Positions 49,926-58,018 of a stretch of DNA of 64,000 bases are shown piece by piece. The stretch is from the NCBI RefSeq assembly GCF_015767275.1, contig NZ_JADWMY010000001.1, positions 806,001-870,000 on the forward strand, in the 5' to 3' direction. The position numbers and the translations under genes are program-made. How positions within the stretch are numbered: position 1 is the stretch's first letter; the number at the start of each line of letters is the position of its first letter. The notes beneath the pieces are model-generated. The model searched no databases and was not told where the DNA came from. It saw only the letters and a program-made list of their open reading frames with translations. Source of the stretch: Herbaspirillum sp. AP02. GTDB taxonomy: Bacteria; Pseudomonadota; Gammaproteobacteria; Burkholderiales; Burkholderiaceae_D.

Positions 49926-51317
49926 TCAAGCTCTCCGCCATTCGGTCAGGCCGCCCGGCTTGTCTTCCAGAACGATGCCGGCGTCGGTCAGTTCGGCACG
50001 GATGCGGTCGGCTTCGGCAAAGTTCTTGCCGGCCTTGGCCGCCTTGCGGGCCGCGATCAGGGCTTCGATGGCCGCTTCGTCCAGACCACCGGCGGCACTG
50101 GCGCCGCCCTTGAGGTATTCGCCCGGCGCGCGCTGCAGCAGGCCCAGGATGCCGGCCAGCGCCTTCAACTGGCGCGCCTGTGCCGGCGAGCGGCTGCGAT
50201 TGACCTCGTTGGCCAGCTCGAACAGCACCGAGATCGCCACCGGGGTGTTGAAGTCGTCGTTCAGGGCATCGGCGAAGCGCTGGGCATGGGCTTCGTCGGC
50301 GACCAGGCCACCGGCCTCGGGGGGCACATCCTTCAATGCGGTATACAGACGGGTCAAGGCCTGGCGGGCGTCGTCCAGGTGCGCATCCGAATAATTGAGC
50401 GGACTGCGATAGTGGGCGCGCAGGATGAAGAAGCGCAGCACTTCCGGGTCGTATTGCTTCAGGACGTCGCGGATGGTGAAGAAATTGCCCAGGGACTTCG
50501 ACATCTTCTCGTTATCGATACGCACAAAGCCGTTGTGCATCCAATAATTGACGAAGGTGTGCTGGTGCGCGCCTTCGGACTGGGCGATTTCATTTTCGTG
50601 GTGCGGGAACTGCAGATCCTGACCGCCGCCGTGGATGTCGAAGTGGTCGCCCAGCAGGTCGCTGGACATGGCCGAGCACTCGATATGCCAGCCCGGGCGG
50701 CCACAGCCCCAGGGCGAATCCCACTTGGCCTCGTCCGGCTCGGTCGGCTTGGCCGCCTTCCACAGGACGAAGTCCAGCGGGTCGCGCTTGCCGGTGTTGA
50801 CATCGACGCGCTCGCCGGCGCGCAGGTCGTCCAGCGACTTGCCGGACAGCTTGCCGTAGCCGGGGAAGTCACGCACCGAGTAATTGACGTCGCCGTCGCT
50901 GGCCTTGTAGGCCAGGCCATTCTTTTCCAGCTTGCCGATCAGGTCCAGCATCTGCGGCACGTACCGGGTGGCGCGCGGCTCATGGTCGGGGCGCTGCACG
51001 CCCAGGGCGCCGGCATCCTCGTTCATGGCGTCGATGAAGCGATGGGTCAGCTGGCTGATGGTTTCGCCGTTTTCCAGGGCGCGCTTGATGATCTTGTCAT
51101 CGATGTCGGTAATGTTGCGCACATAGGTCACTGCATAACCGGAAGCGCGCAGCCAGCGCTGCACCATGTCGAACACCACCAGCACTCGCGCATGGCCGAT
51201 ATGGCAATAGTCATACACGGTCATGCCGCACACGTACAGGCGCACCTTGCCAGGTTCGATCGGGGAAAAGGTCTGCTTATCACGCGCTAGCGTGTTGTAA
51301 ATCTTGAGCTCGCTCAT
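49926..51317 (-). CDS. cysS: Cysteinyl-tRNA synthetase
   Basis: A 463-aa class I enzyme. The zinc Cys and HIGH signature are in [18 protein letters not shown], followed by [19 protein letters not shown] and KMSKS in [15 protein letters not shown]-terminal helical anticodon region ends in [11 protein letters not shown]. It is divergent from the envelope cluster that contains ppiB and lpxH, echoing the cysS/ppiB/lpxH arrangement in E. coli. Confidence 0.97.
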   Translation of the reverse strand: MSELKIYNTLARDKQTFSPIEPGKVRLYVCGMTVYDYCHIGHARVLVVFDMVQRWLRASGYAVTYVRNITDIDDKIIKRALENGETISQLTHRFIDAMNEDAGALGVQRPDHEPRATRYVPQMLDLIGKLEKNGLAYKASDGDVNYSVRDFPGYGKLSGKSLDDLRAGERVDVNTGKRDPLDFVLWKAAKPTEPDEAKWDSPWGCGRPGWHIECSAMSSDLLGDHFDIHGGGQDLQFPHHENEIAQSEGAHQHTFVNYWMHNGFVRIDNEKMSKSLGNFFTIRDVLKQYDPEVLRFFILRAHYRSPLNYSDAHLDDARQALTRLYTALKDVPPEAGGLVADEAHAQRFADALNDDFNTPVAISVLFELANEVNRSRSPAQARQLKALAGILGLLQRAPGEYLKGGASAAGGLDEAAIEALIAARKAAKAGKNFAEADRIRAELTDAGIVLEDKPGGLTEWRRA

Positions 51318-51497
51318 GGGATGGGAATTCTGGTTCTGGCGTTACCGCTGGGGGTGCCGGGTTCATGCAAATTGCGCGGGGTCCGCACCGGGGAAAGACT
51401 TGGCGCTGGAATGCCCCTGCCTGGGGATCATTGTTCTAGCAGCAATTGCGACATGAACGGGTCACGGTAGCCAAACCTCTTTTTGTCTTACCTGTTT

Positions 51498-51540
51498 GTT
51501 ATAAAATGCCAGCTTTCTTTGAATTTCTTCGAATTTCTTC
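51498..51540 (+). promoter_or_regulatory. Candidate promoter and 10-bp tandem repeat before the TPR gene
   Basis: GTTATAAAAT offers a TATAAA -10 near 51500. Twenty bases later GAATTTCTTC is repeated perfectly twice (51521-51540) in the presumed leader. The 244-bp divergent spacer to cysS shows no other clear element. Confidence 0.45.
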
Positions 51541-51561
51541 GAGTATAGCATCGATAAAACC

Positions 51562-53073
51562 ATGGCCCCAGAATCACAAGAACAGACATCCATTCATGGT
51601 TTGCGCGGTTTGATCAGCAAGACTGCCCACAAGACAGCAGTGTTGTCCAGCCTGGTGGCCGCCCTGTTCGGGGCAGCGCCCGGGCTCGCGCATGCCAGCG
51701 AAATGTCTGACATCAACAAGCTGATGCGGGCAGGCCAGTATGCCGAGGCGCTGACCAAGACCGATGCCGTGCTGGCGAAACACCCGCGCGATGCGCAACT
51801 GCGTTTCACGAAGGGGCTGATCTTAGCAGAACAAAACCGTTCTGCGGAGGCCATCGCGGTGTTCAGCAAGCTGACCGAAGATTTCCCCGACCTGCCCGAG
51901 CCCTACAACAACCTGGCCGTGCTGTACGCAGCCGACGGCCAGTACGACAAGGCCCGTGGCGCGCTGGACATGGCCATGCGCACCAACCCGACCTATGCCA
52001 CGGCGCTGGAAAACCTGGGCGACGTCTATGCCAAGCTGGCCAGTCAGGCTTATGACAAGGCACTGCAGATCGATCCGGGTGCCAACGTGCCGCAACCCAA
52101 GCTGACCCTGCTGCGCTCCCTGAACGGCAATACCACCGGCGGCACCGTGCCGCGCCTGGCCTCCGCGGCCAGCGCTCAGCGCGACGCCAAAGCCAAGGCC
52201 GACGCCAGCGCCGCCGAACAGCAGCAGCGCGTCAAGGCCCTGGCGGCGGAAAAAGCGGCCCAGCAGGCTGCCGCCGACAAGGCCGAAGCGGAAAAGACTG
52301 CCATTGCCCAGGCTACTGCCGACAAGGAAAAGGCTCAGGCCGACAAGGCCGCTGCAGACAAGGCAGCCGCCGACAAGGCTGCTTCGGATAAGGCAGCGGC
52401 AGAAAAGGCTGCCGCGGACAAGGCTGCTGCCGACAAGGCCCGCTCCGACAAGGCACGTGCCGAGCAACTGGCCGCCGAACAGGCGCGCGCGCAAAAGGCC
52501 GCCGCCGACAAGGCCGCCGCCGATCAGAAGCAGGCCGAACTGCTGGCTCAGAAGGAAAAGGACAAGTCCGACAAGCTGGCCAAGGAACAGGCCGCCCGCG
52601 CCGAGAAGGAAAAAGCCGCCCAGGCCGCCGCCGAGAAGGCCCGTGCCGACAAGCTGGCGGCCGCCGAGAAGGCCAAGGCTGACAAGGCCCGCGCCGACAA
52701 GGAAAAGGCCAAGGCCGAAGCCGGTGCCGAACAGGAGAAGACAGCGATCCTGGCGGCCCTCAACGGCTGGGCCAAGTCGTGGAGCGACAAGGATGTGCGC
52801 AGCTACCTGGGCCACTATGCCAGCGATTTCGATACCCCCAAGGGCGCGTCCCGCAAGGAATGGGCCGAAGAACGCCGCGCCCGTATCGAGGACAAGGGCC
52901 GCATCAGCGTCAAGGTCAGCAATGCCACGGTCAGCATCAATGGCAACACCGCCACCGTGCGCTATCGCCAGATATATAATTCGGATCGGCTGACGGTGGA
53001 CAGCCGCAAGACCCTGATTTTCGTCAAACAGGGCAATCGATGGCTGATCAAACAGGAACGATCGGGAGGGTAA
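51562..53073 (+). CDS. TPR / Ala-Lys-Asp coiled-coil / NTF2-like envelope protein
   Basis: A 503-aa protein. An N-terminal segment (TAVLSSLVAALFGAAPGLAHAS) is a likely signal peptide. Three TPR units lie at ~50-165 (EPYNNLAVLYAADGQYDKAR). Residues ~205-395 are low-complexity ADKAAADKA repeats, strongly helical. The C-terminal ~105 residues (ILAALNGWAKSWSDKDVRSY, ending NRWLIKQERSGG) form an NTF2-like Csd6-type domain. The next gene, an L,D-transpeptidase, has a domain of the same kind at its C-terminus and starts 3 bp later. A structural or targeting role with that enzyme is inferred. No Shine-Dalgarno is obvious at ATG 51562. Confidence 0.85.
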   Translation: MAPESQEQTSIHGLRGLISKTAHKTAVLSSLVAALFGAAPGLAHASEMSDINKLMRAGQYAEALTKTDAVLAKHPRDAQLRFTKGLILAEQNRSAEAIAVFSKLTEDFPDLPEPYNNLAVLYAADGQYDKARGALDMAMRTNPTYATALENLGDVYAKLASQAYDKALQIDPGANVPQPKLTLLRSLNGNTTGGTVPRLASAASAQRDAKAKADASAAEQQQRVKALAAEKAAQQAAADKAEAEKTAIAQATADKEKAQADKAAADKAAADKAASDKAAAEKAAADKAAADKARSDKARAEQLAAEQARAQKAAADKAAADQKQAELLAQKEKDKSDKLAKEQAARAEKEKAAQAAAEKARADKLAAAEKAKADKARADKEKAKAEAGAEQEKTAILAALNGWAKSWSDKDVRSYLGHYASDFDTPKGASRKEWAEERRARIEDKGRISVKVSNATVSINGNTATVRYRQIYNSDRLTVDSRKTLIFVKQGNRWLIKQERSGG

Positions 53074-53076
53074 TTG

Positions 53077-54327
53077 GTGGCTAGCGCTTTGCAAGGGCGT
53101 TCCATGCGCATGCTGGGACGCCTGCTGATGTTATGTCTGGCAGGTCTGCCCTCGATGGGCAGCGTGGCCTCTTCTTCTTCCATTCCGCCGCAGAGCAGTC
53201 CGGCCGGCGCGGCCGAGGCCAAGCCTGATCCGGAAGCCTTGCTGATCGACATCTACAAGGACCTCGGGGCCAATCGCCTGCGCGAGGCCCAGGTCAAGGC
53301 CGACGCCTTGGTGGCGGCCTATCCGACCTTCCGCCTGGGCCATCTGGTGCGGGGCGACCTGCTGCTGATGCACGCGCGTCCGGTACGCAACTTTGGCGCC
53401 ATGGCCGACGGCCCGACCGACAAGCTCAAGGAACTGCGTGACGAAGCCATGGTGCGCATACGGTCACTGCAGGAAAAACCAGATCCCCACCTGATCCCCA
53501 AGGCCGTGCTGCAGGTCGGCGACGACCAGAAAAACGTGCTGGTGGTCGACACCACCCGTTCGCGGCTGTACGTGTATGAGAACCAGGGCGGCGAACTGAA
53601 GTACCTGACCGACTACTACGTCTCGCAGGGCCGCTTTGGCGCCAACAAGACCAAGTCCGGCGACCAGCGCACACCCATCGGCGTGTACTACGTCAACAAC
53701 CGCATCCCCGGCCCCAAGCTGCCCGATTTCTATGGTACCGGCGCCCTGCCGCTGTCCTACCCCAACGAATGGGATAAGCGCAATGGCCGCAGCGGCTATG
53801 GCATCTGGCTGCACGGTACGCCCTCGGACAACTTCAGCCGCCCACCCCTGTCTTCCGACGGCTGCGTGGTATTGGCCAATCCCGACCTGCAGAGCCTGTA
53901 TTCCACGGCCGAGGTCGGCAGGACGGTGGTGGTGATCAGCCAGCACGTGCAGTTCGTGGACAAGGGCGAATGGGCCAAACAGCGCGATGCCGCCAACGCC
54001 ATGCTGGAAGACTGGGGCCAGTCGCTGGAAAACGCCGATGCCGACAAGGTCCTGTCGTACTATTCCCCCGAATTCCGCTCGGCCCAGGGCGAAAACCTGA
54101 GCACCTGGTTCGGCCGCCAGCAAAAGAGCCTGAACGGCGCGCGCTATACCAGTGTCAAACTGCGCGATGTCAGCCTGTTCCGCTATCCCGGCACACCGGA
54201 AGACATGATCGTCAGCACCTTCACCCAGGAAAGTGCCGTCGGCAAGAGCAAGAACGCGATCCGCAAGCGCCAGTACTGGGTGCGAGAAGGGTCGCAATGG
54301 AAAATCATTTACGAAGGCAACGCATGA
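53077..54327 (+). CDS. L,D-transpeptidase/carboxypeptidase with C-terminal NTF2-like domain
   Basis: A 416-aa exported YkuD enzyme acting on peptidoglycan tetrapeptides. The signal peptide is followed by ~100 helical residues. The YkuD domain spans ~145-290 ([16 protein letters not shown]) with catalytic His246 (WLHGTP) and Cys263 (SSDGCVVL). The C-terminal domain ([20 protein letters not shown] to WKIIYEGNA) is NTF2-like, the layout of Helicobacter Csd6. GTG at 53077 is preferred because GGGAGG lies 7-8 bp upstream; ATG at 53104 is an alternative. The stop overlaps the next start (ATGA). Confidence 0.9.
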   Translation: MASALQGRSMRMLGRLLMLCLAGLPSMGSVASSSSIPPQSSPAGAAEAKPDPEALLIDIYKDLGANRLREAQVKADALVAAYPTFRLGHLVRGDLLLMHARPVRNFGAMADGPTDKLKELRDEAMVRIRSLQEKPDPHLIPKAVLQVGDDQKNVLVVDTTRSRLYVYENQGGELKYLTDYYVSQGRFGANKTKSGDQRTPIGVYYVNNRIPGPKLPDFYGTGALPLSYPNEWDKRNGRSGYGIWLHGTPSDNFSRPPLSSDGCVVLANPDLQSLYSTAEVGRTVVVISQHVQFVDKGEWAKQRDAANAMLEDWGQSLENADADKVLSYYSPEFRSAQGENLSTWFGRQQKSLNGARYTSVKLRDVSLFRYPGTPEDMIVSTFTQESAVGKSKNAIRKRQYWVREGSQWKIIYEGNA

Positions 54328-54893
54328 TCATTTCTCGTCGTCAACTGCTGCATGTGGCAGCAGCCCTCTCCCTGTCGGCTACGCTGGCCTCCCCGGCGCT
54401 GGCCGCCGACGCCCCCCGCGTGCTGCTCAAGACCAACATGGGCGACATCACCCTCGAGCTGAATCCGGAAAAAGCGCCGGTCTCGGTCGACAACTTCCTC
54501 AAGTACGTCAAGAAGGGCCAGTACAACGGCACCGTGTTCCACCGCATCATCAACGGTTTCATGATCCAGGGCGGCGGCATGGACCAGAACCTGCGCGAAA
54601 AGCCCACCGATGCGCCCATCAAGAACGAGGCCAATAACGGTTTGAAGAACGAGGTTTATACTGTGGCCATGGCGCGCACCTCGGCGCCGCATTCGGCCAC
54701 CGCGCAATTCTTCATCAACGTCGCCAACAACCGCTTCCTGGACTATCCGGGTCAGGATGGTTGGGGTTATGCGGTGTTCGGCAAGGTGATCGCCGGCACC
54801 GACGTGGTCGACAAGATCAAGCAGGTGCGCACCGGTGGCGGTGATGTCCCGACCACTCCGGTGGTGATCGAATCGGCCAGCATCGTCAAGTAA
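54324..54893 (+). CDS. ppiA: Periplasmic cyclophilin-type peptidyl-prolyl isomerase
   Basis: A 189-aa PPIase with signal peptide [27 protein letters not shown]. The cyclophilin core shows [30 protein letters not shown] and [10 protein letters not shown], with the catalytic Arg in FHR. The ATG overlaps the transpeptidase stop, so the two are coupled. It is closely similar to the cytosolic PpiB encoded next. Confidence 0.93.
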   Translation: MIISRRQLLHVAAALSLSATLASPALAADAPRVLLKTNMGDITLELNPEKAPVSVDNFLKYVKKGQYNGTVFHRIINGFMIQGGGMDQNLREKPTDAPIKNEANNGLKNEVYTVAMARTSAPHSATAQFFINVANNRFLDYPGQDGWGYAVFGKVIAGTDVVDKIKQVRTGGGDVPTTPVVIESASIVK

Positions 54894-54915
54894 GTCTGGA
54901 CCGCACCGGCATGCC

Positions 54916-54951
54916 AGGCGGGCCAGCGTTGCCCGCCTCGTTTTTTTATTT
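54916..54951 (+). terminator. Terminator between ppiA and ppiB
   Basis: An 8-bp stem AGGCGGGC/GCCCGCCT followed by CG and TTTTTTTATTTTT. It closes the TPR-transpeptidase-ppiA operon. Confidence 0.9.
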
Positions 54952-54975
54952 TTACCCTCAAGCAAAGGATTCAAC

Positions 54976-55464
54976 ATGGCAGTTCTGCTCACCACCAACC
55001 ACGGCAACATCAAGATCGAACTGGACGCGGAAAAAGCGCCGAAGACCGTTGAAAACTTCCTGGCTTACGTCAATGCAGGTCACTACAACGGCACCATCTT
55101 CCACCGCGTCATCGACGGTTTCATGATCCAGGGCGGCGGCTTCGAACCCGGCATGAAGCAGAAGGAAACCAAAGAACCCATCGAGAACGAAGCCAAGAAT
55201 GGCCTAAAGAACGAGCCCTACACCCTGGCCATGGCCCGCACCGCCGCCCCGCACTCGGCCTCGGCGCAGTTCTTCATCAACGTCAAGAACAACAGCTTCC
55301 TGGATTTCCCGGGCCAGGACGGTTGGGGCTACTGCGTCTTCGGCAAGGTCGTCGAAGGCACTGAAGTGGTCGACAAGATCAAGGGCGTCAAGACCACCCG
55401 CTCCGGCATGTTCGCCGACGTCCCGGCGGAAGATGTGGTGATCGAGAAGGCCGAAGTGGTCTGA
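54976..55464 (+). CDS. ppiB: Cytosolic peptidyl-prolyl cis-trans isomerase B
   Basis: A 162-aa cyclophilin without signal peptide. It has [47 protein letters not shown] and [20 protein letters not shown] lies 7 bp before the ATG. It precedes lpxH, as in E. coli. Confidence 0.96.
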   Translation: MAVLLTTNHGNIKIELDAEKAPKTVENFLAYVNAGHYNGTIFHRVIDGFMIQGGGFEPGMKQKETKEPIENEAKNGLKNEPYTLAMARTAAPHSASAQFFINVKNNSFLDFPGQDGWGYCVFGKVVEGTEVVDKIKGVKTTRSGMFADVPAEDVVIEKAEVV

Positions 55465-55486
55465 GCCAGACCCTCTTCACCCGACC

Positions 55487-56278
55487 ATGACTGATTTCCA
55501 GTTCATGCAAAAAGCGCAACCGACGGTTGCGCTTTTTGTTTCCGACCTCCATCTACAAGCCTCCCTGCCGCGTACCACGGCGGCCTTCCTGTCCTTCCTG
55601 CAGAACCACGCCGCGCGCACGCAGCAGCTCTACCTGCTGGGCGACATCTTCGAATACTGGGCTGGCGACGACGACCTGGTCACCCCCTACAACCAGCAGA
55701 TCGCCGACGCCCTGAAGGCCGTGCAGGCGCACGGCGTTCAACTGTTCTGGATGGCCGGCAACCGTGATTTCCTGGTGGGCCAGGGCTTTGCGGACGCCGC
55801 CGGACTGACGCTGCTGGACGATCCGACGGTGATCACCGTCGCCGGGCGCAAGCTGGCGCTGGCCCATGGCGATGCCCAGTGCACCGATGACCACGCCTAC
55901 ATGGCCTTTCGCGCCCAGGTGCGGCAGCCGGCCTACCAGCAGCAGTTCCTGGCCATGCCGCTGGCGCAGCGCAAGGCCATCATCGAAGGCATCCGCAAGA
56001 ACAGCCAGGACGCCAACCAGAGCAAGGAAATGGCCATCATGGATGTCAATGCCGACGCCATCGCTGCGCTCTTCGCGCAGACCGGCAGCGACGTACTGAT
56101 CCACGGTCATACGCACCGCCCTGCCCTGCATCGGCTGGATGACGGTGAGACCCGCCGGCTGCGCTACGTCCTGCCGGACTGGGAATACGACGTCGAGACG
56201 CCGCGCGGTGGCTGGATCAGCCTGAGCGCCGACGGCATGCTGCATCGGCATGACACCCAAGGCGACGAGATCGCCTGA
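55487..56278 (+). CDS. lpxH: UDP-2,3-diacylglucosamine diphosphatase
   Basis: A 263-aa metallophosphoesterase of lipid A synthesis that forms lipid X from UDP-diacylglucosamine. Metal motifs are FVSDLHL, LLGDIFEYW, AGNRDFLVG, LAHGDAQCTDD and IHGHTHRP. ATG 55487 and ATG 55505 are both possible; neither has a clear Shine-Dalgarno. The first codons contain a strong terminator-like hairpin. Confidence 0.95.
   Translation: MTDFQFMQKAQPTVALFVSDLHLQASLPRTTAAFLSFLQNHAARTQQLYLLGDIFEYWAGDDDLVTPYNQQIADALKAVQAHGVQLFWMAGNRDFLVGQGFADAAGLTLLDDPTVITVAGRKLALAHGDAQCTDDHAYMAFRAQVRQPAYQQQFLAMPLAQRKAIIEGIRKNSQDANQSKEMAIMDVNADAIAALFAQTGSDVLIHGHTHRPALHRLDDGETRRLRYVLPDWEYDVETPRGGWISLSADGMLHRHDTQGDEIA
55509..55537 (+). 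terminator. Terminator hairpin inside the 5' end of lpxH
   Basis: A 13-bp perfect stem AAAAAGCGCAACC/GGTTGCGCTTTTT with a 3-nt loop and a T-run. It spans codons ~8-17 of lpxH and lies 44 bp after the ppiB stop. It looks like the ppiB terminator embedded in the next gene. Confidence 0.8.
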
Positions 56279-56297
56279 ATCCCGGCGCCACCGTGCA

Positions 56298-56324
56298 CCG
56301 CAGCCGGCTTGGTTCCGGCTGCGG
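56298..56324. terminator. GC-rich hairpin between lpxH and cysE
   Basis: A 10-bp perfect stem CCGCAGCCGG/CCGGCTGCGG with a 7-nt loop lies between convergent genes. There is no T-run on either side, so terminator function is uncertain. Confidence 0.45.
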
Positions 56325-56338
56325 ACTCCGGCCTCACT

Positions 56339-57091
56339 TCAGTCCACCAGCCGGTTCAACCGGGCGGCGTCGAAGTGGGTTGTTTCTTCCAGTCGTCGAC
56401 ACCCTATCCCCGCGCCCTTCAAGGCTGCCAGCACCACCTCAAGCTGCTGCTCCTGTGCCGCCACCTGGTTGATCAGGCCATGCAGCGCCTTGGAGAGCGG
56501 GTCATCGCCATTGGGCATGACGCCGTAGGCCGCGAACAGGCGAGCGGCCGCCTGGTCGCGCTCGACCGGCCCGGGATTGCGTTCGACGATGCGGGCCGGG
56601 TTGCCGACCGCCGTGGCGCCCGCTGGCACTTCCTTGGTCACCACCGCATTGGAGCCGACCTTGGCGCCATCACCCACCGTAAAGCCGCCCAGGACCTTGG
56701 CGCCGGCACCGATGATGACGCCGCGTCCCAGGGTAGGATGGCGCTTGGCGCCCTTGGACAGCGACGTCCCCCCCAGGGTCACGCCCTGGTAGATGGTCGA
56801 ATCATCGCCGACCACAGCGGTCTCGCCGATGACCACGCCCATGCCGTGGTCGATGAAGACACGGCGGCCGATGGTGGCGCCGGGATGGATCTCGATACCG
56901 GTCAGCGTGCGCCCCAGTTGCGAGATGAAGCGTCCCAGCCACTTCAGGTCGGCGTGCCAGCAGGCCTTGGCCCAGCGGTGCAGGATCACCGCATGCAGGC
57001 CGGGATAACAGGTCAGCACCTCCCAGCTATTGCGTGCGGCGGGGTCGCGCTCACGGATGCTGGCGATGTCTTCTCTGAGTCGGCTGAACAT
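56339..57091 (-). CDS. cysE: Serine O-acetyltransferase
   Basis: A 250-aa hexapeptide-repeat enzyme that acetylates serine for cysteine synthesis. It begins [21 protein letters not shown]. The left-handed beta-helix shows [40 protein letters not shown] and [22 protein letters not shown]. The ATG at 57091 has AGGAAA 6 bp upstream. The C-terminal tail is longer than in the shortest family members. Confidence 0.95.
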   Translation of the reverse strand: MFSRLREDIASIRERDPAARNSWEVLTCYPGLHAVILHRWAKACWHADLKWLGRFISQLGRTLTGIEIHPGATIGRRVFIDHGMGVVIGETAVVGDDSTIYQGVTLGGTSLSKGAKRHPTLGRGVIIGAGAKVLGGFTVGDGAKVGSNAVVTKEVPAGATAVGNPARIVERNPGPVERDQAAARLFAAYGVMPNGDDPLSKALHGLINQVAAQEQQLEVVLAALKGAGIGCRRLEETTHFDAARLNRLVD

Positions 57092-57133
57092 GGTGGTTTC
57101 CTGAAACGTTGAACGAACTGCGGGGTGGAACGA

Positions 57134-57166
57134 CAAAAAAAATCGCCGGACACAAAGTCCGGCGAT
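57134..57166 (-). terminator. Rho-independent terminator of rlmB
   Basis: A 10-bp stem ATCGCCGGAC/GTCCGGCGAT with loop ACAAA; the minus-strand tail is TTTTTTTT. Confidence 0.92.
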
Positions 57167-57190
57167 GTTGTCATGCGGGGATGACCGGAC

Positions 57191-57928
57191 TTACCTGGGC
57201 AAGCGCTGGCGTCGCGCCTCGTACAGACACACGCCCGATGCCACCGACACGTTCAGGCTCTCGACCGAGCCGAACATGGGGATGTTGACCAGCACGTCGC
57301 AGGTCTCGCGGGTCAGGCGGCGCATGCCCTCGCCTTCGGAACCCATGACCAGTGCGGTGGGGCCGGTGAAGTCGCCCTCGTAGAGGCCCTTCTCGGCGTC
57401 GTCGGTGGTGCCGATGATCCAGACGCCACGCTCCTTCAGGTCGCGCATGGTGCGCGCCAGGTTGGTGACGGTGATGTAGGGCACGGTGTCGGAAGCACCG
57501 CTGGAGACCTTCATGGCGGTGGCGTTCAGGCCCACGGCGCGGTCCTTGGGAGCGATCACGGCATGCGCGCCGGCACCATCGGCCACGCGCAGGCAGGCCC
57601 CCAGGTTGTGCGGATCGGTGATGCCGTCCAGGATCAGCAGCAGCGGCGGGCCGACCACGGCGTCCAGCAACTCATCCAGGGTGCGCGCCAGCGACAGTGT
57701 GGCAGCCTTGGCGACCACACCCTGGTGGCGGCGCGTCCCGACCATGGCCGAGAGGCGCTGGTCATCGGCCTGGATGATGCGTACGTTGGCTTCCTTGGCG
57801 GCATGCAGCATATCCAGCATGCGGCGGTCGCGGCGCTCTGCATCCACGTAGATCTCGTCCACCGAGGAGGCCTCGTGACGGATGCGGGAGGTCACGGCAT
57901 GGAAGCCGAAAATCATTTTGCTCTTCAT
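57191..57928 (-). CDS. rlmB: 23S rRNA (guanosine-2'-O)-methyltransferase RlmB
   Basis: A 245-aa SPOUT methyltransferase that modifies G2251 of 23S rRNA. The N-terminal substrate-binding part starts [18 protein letters not shown]. Knot motifs are [33 protein letters not shown] and [20 protein letters not shown]. The ATG at 57928 has CAGGAT 4-5 bp upstream. It follows rnr by 90 bp, the same order as in E. coli. Confidence 0.95.
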   Translation of the reverse strand: MKSKMIFGFHAVTSRIRHEASSVDEIYVDAERRDRRMLDMLHAAKEANVRIIQADDQRLSAMVGTRRHQGVVAKAATLSLARTLDELLDAVVGPPLLLILDGITDPHNLGACLRVADGAGAHAVIAPKDRAVGLNATAMKVSSGASDTVPYITVTNLARTMRDLKERGVWIIGTTDDAEKGLYEGDFTGPTALVMGSEGEGMRRLTRETCDVLVNIPMFGSVESLNVSVASGVCLYEARRQRLPR

Positions 57929-58018
57929 AGATCCTGCTTGTGTCTTTCGTCTTGCGGTCAAATCATTCCATCAAACCCGGCCGCACGCTGCCTTGGCAAT
58001 CGGCCGCCGGGGACATGC

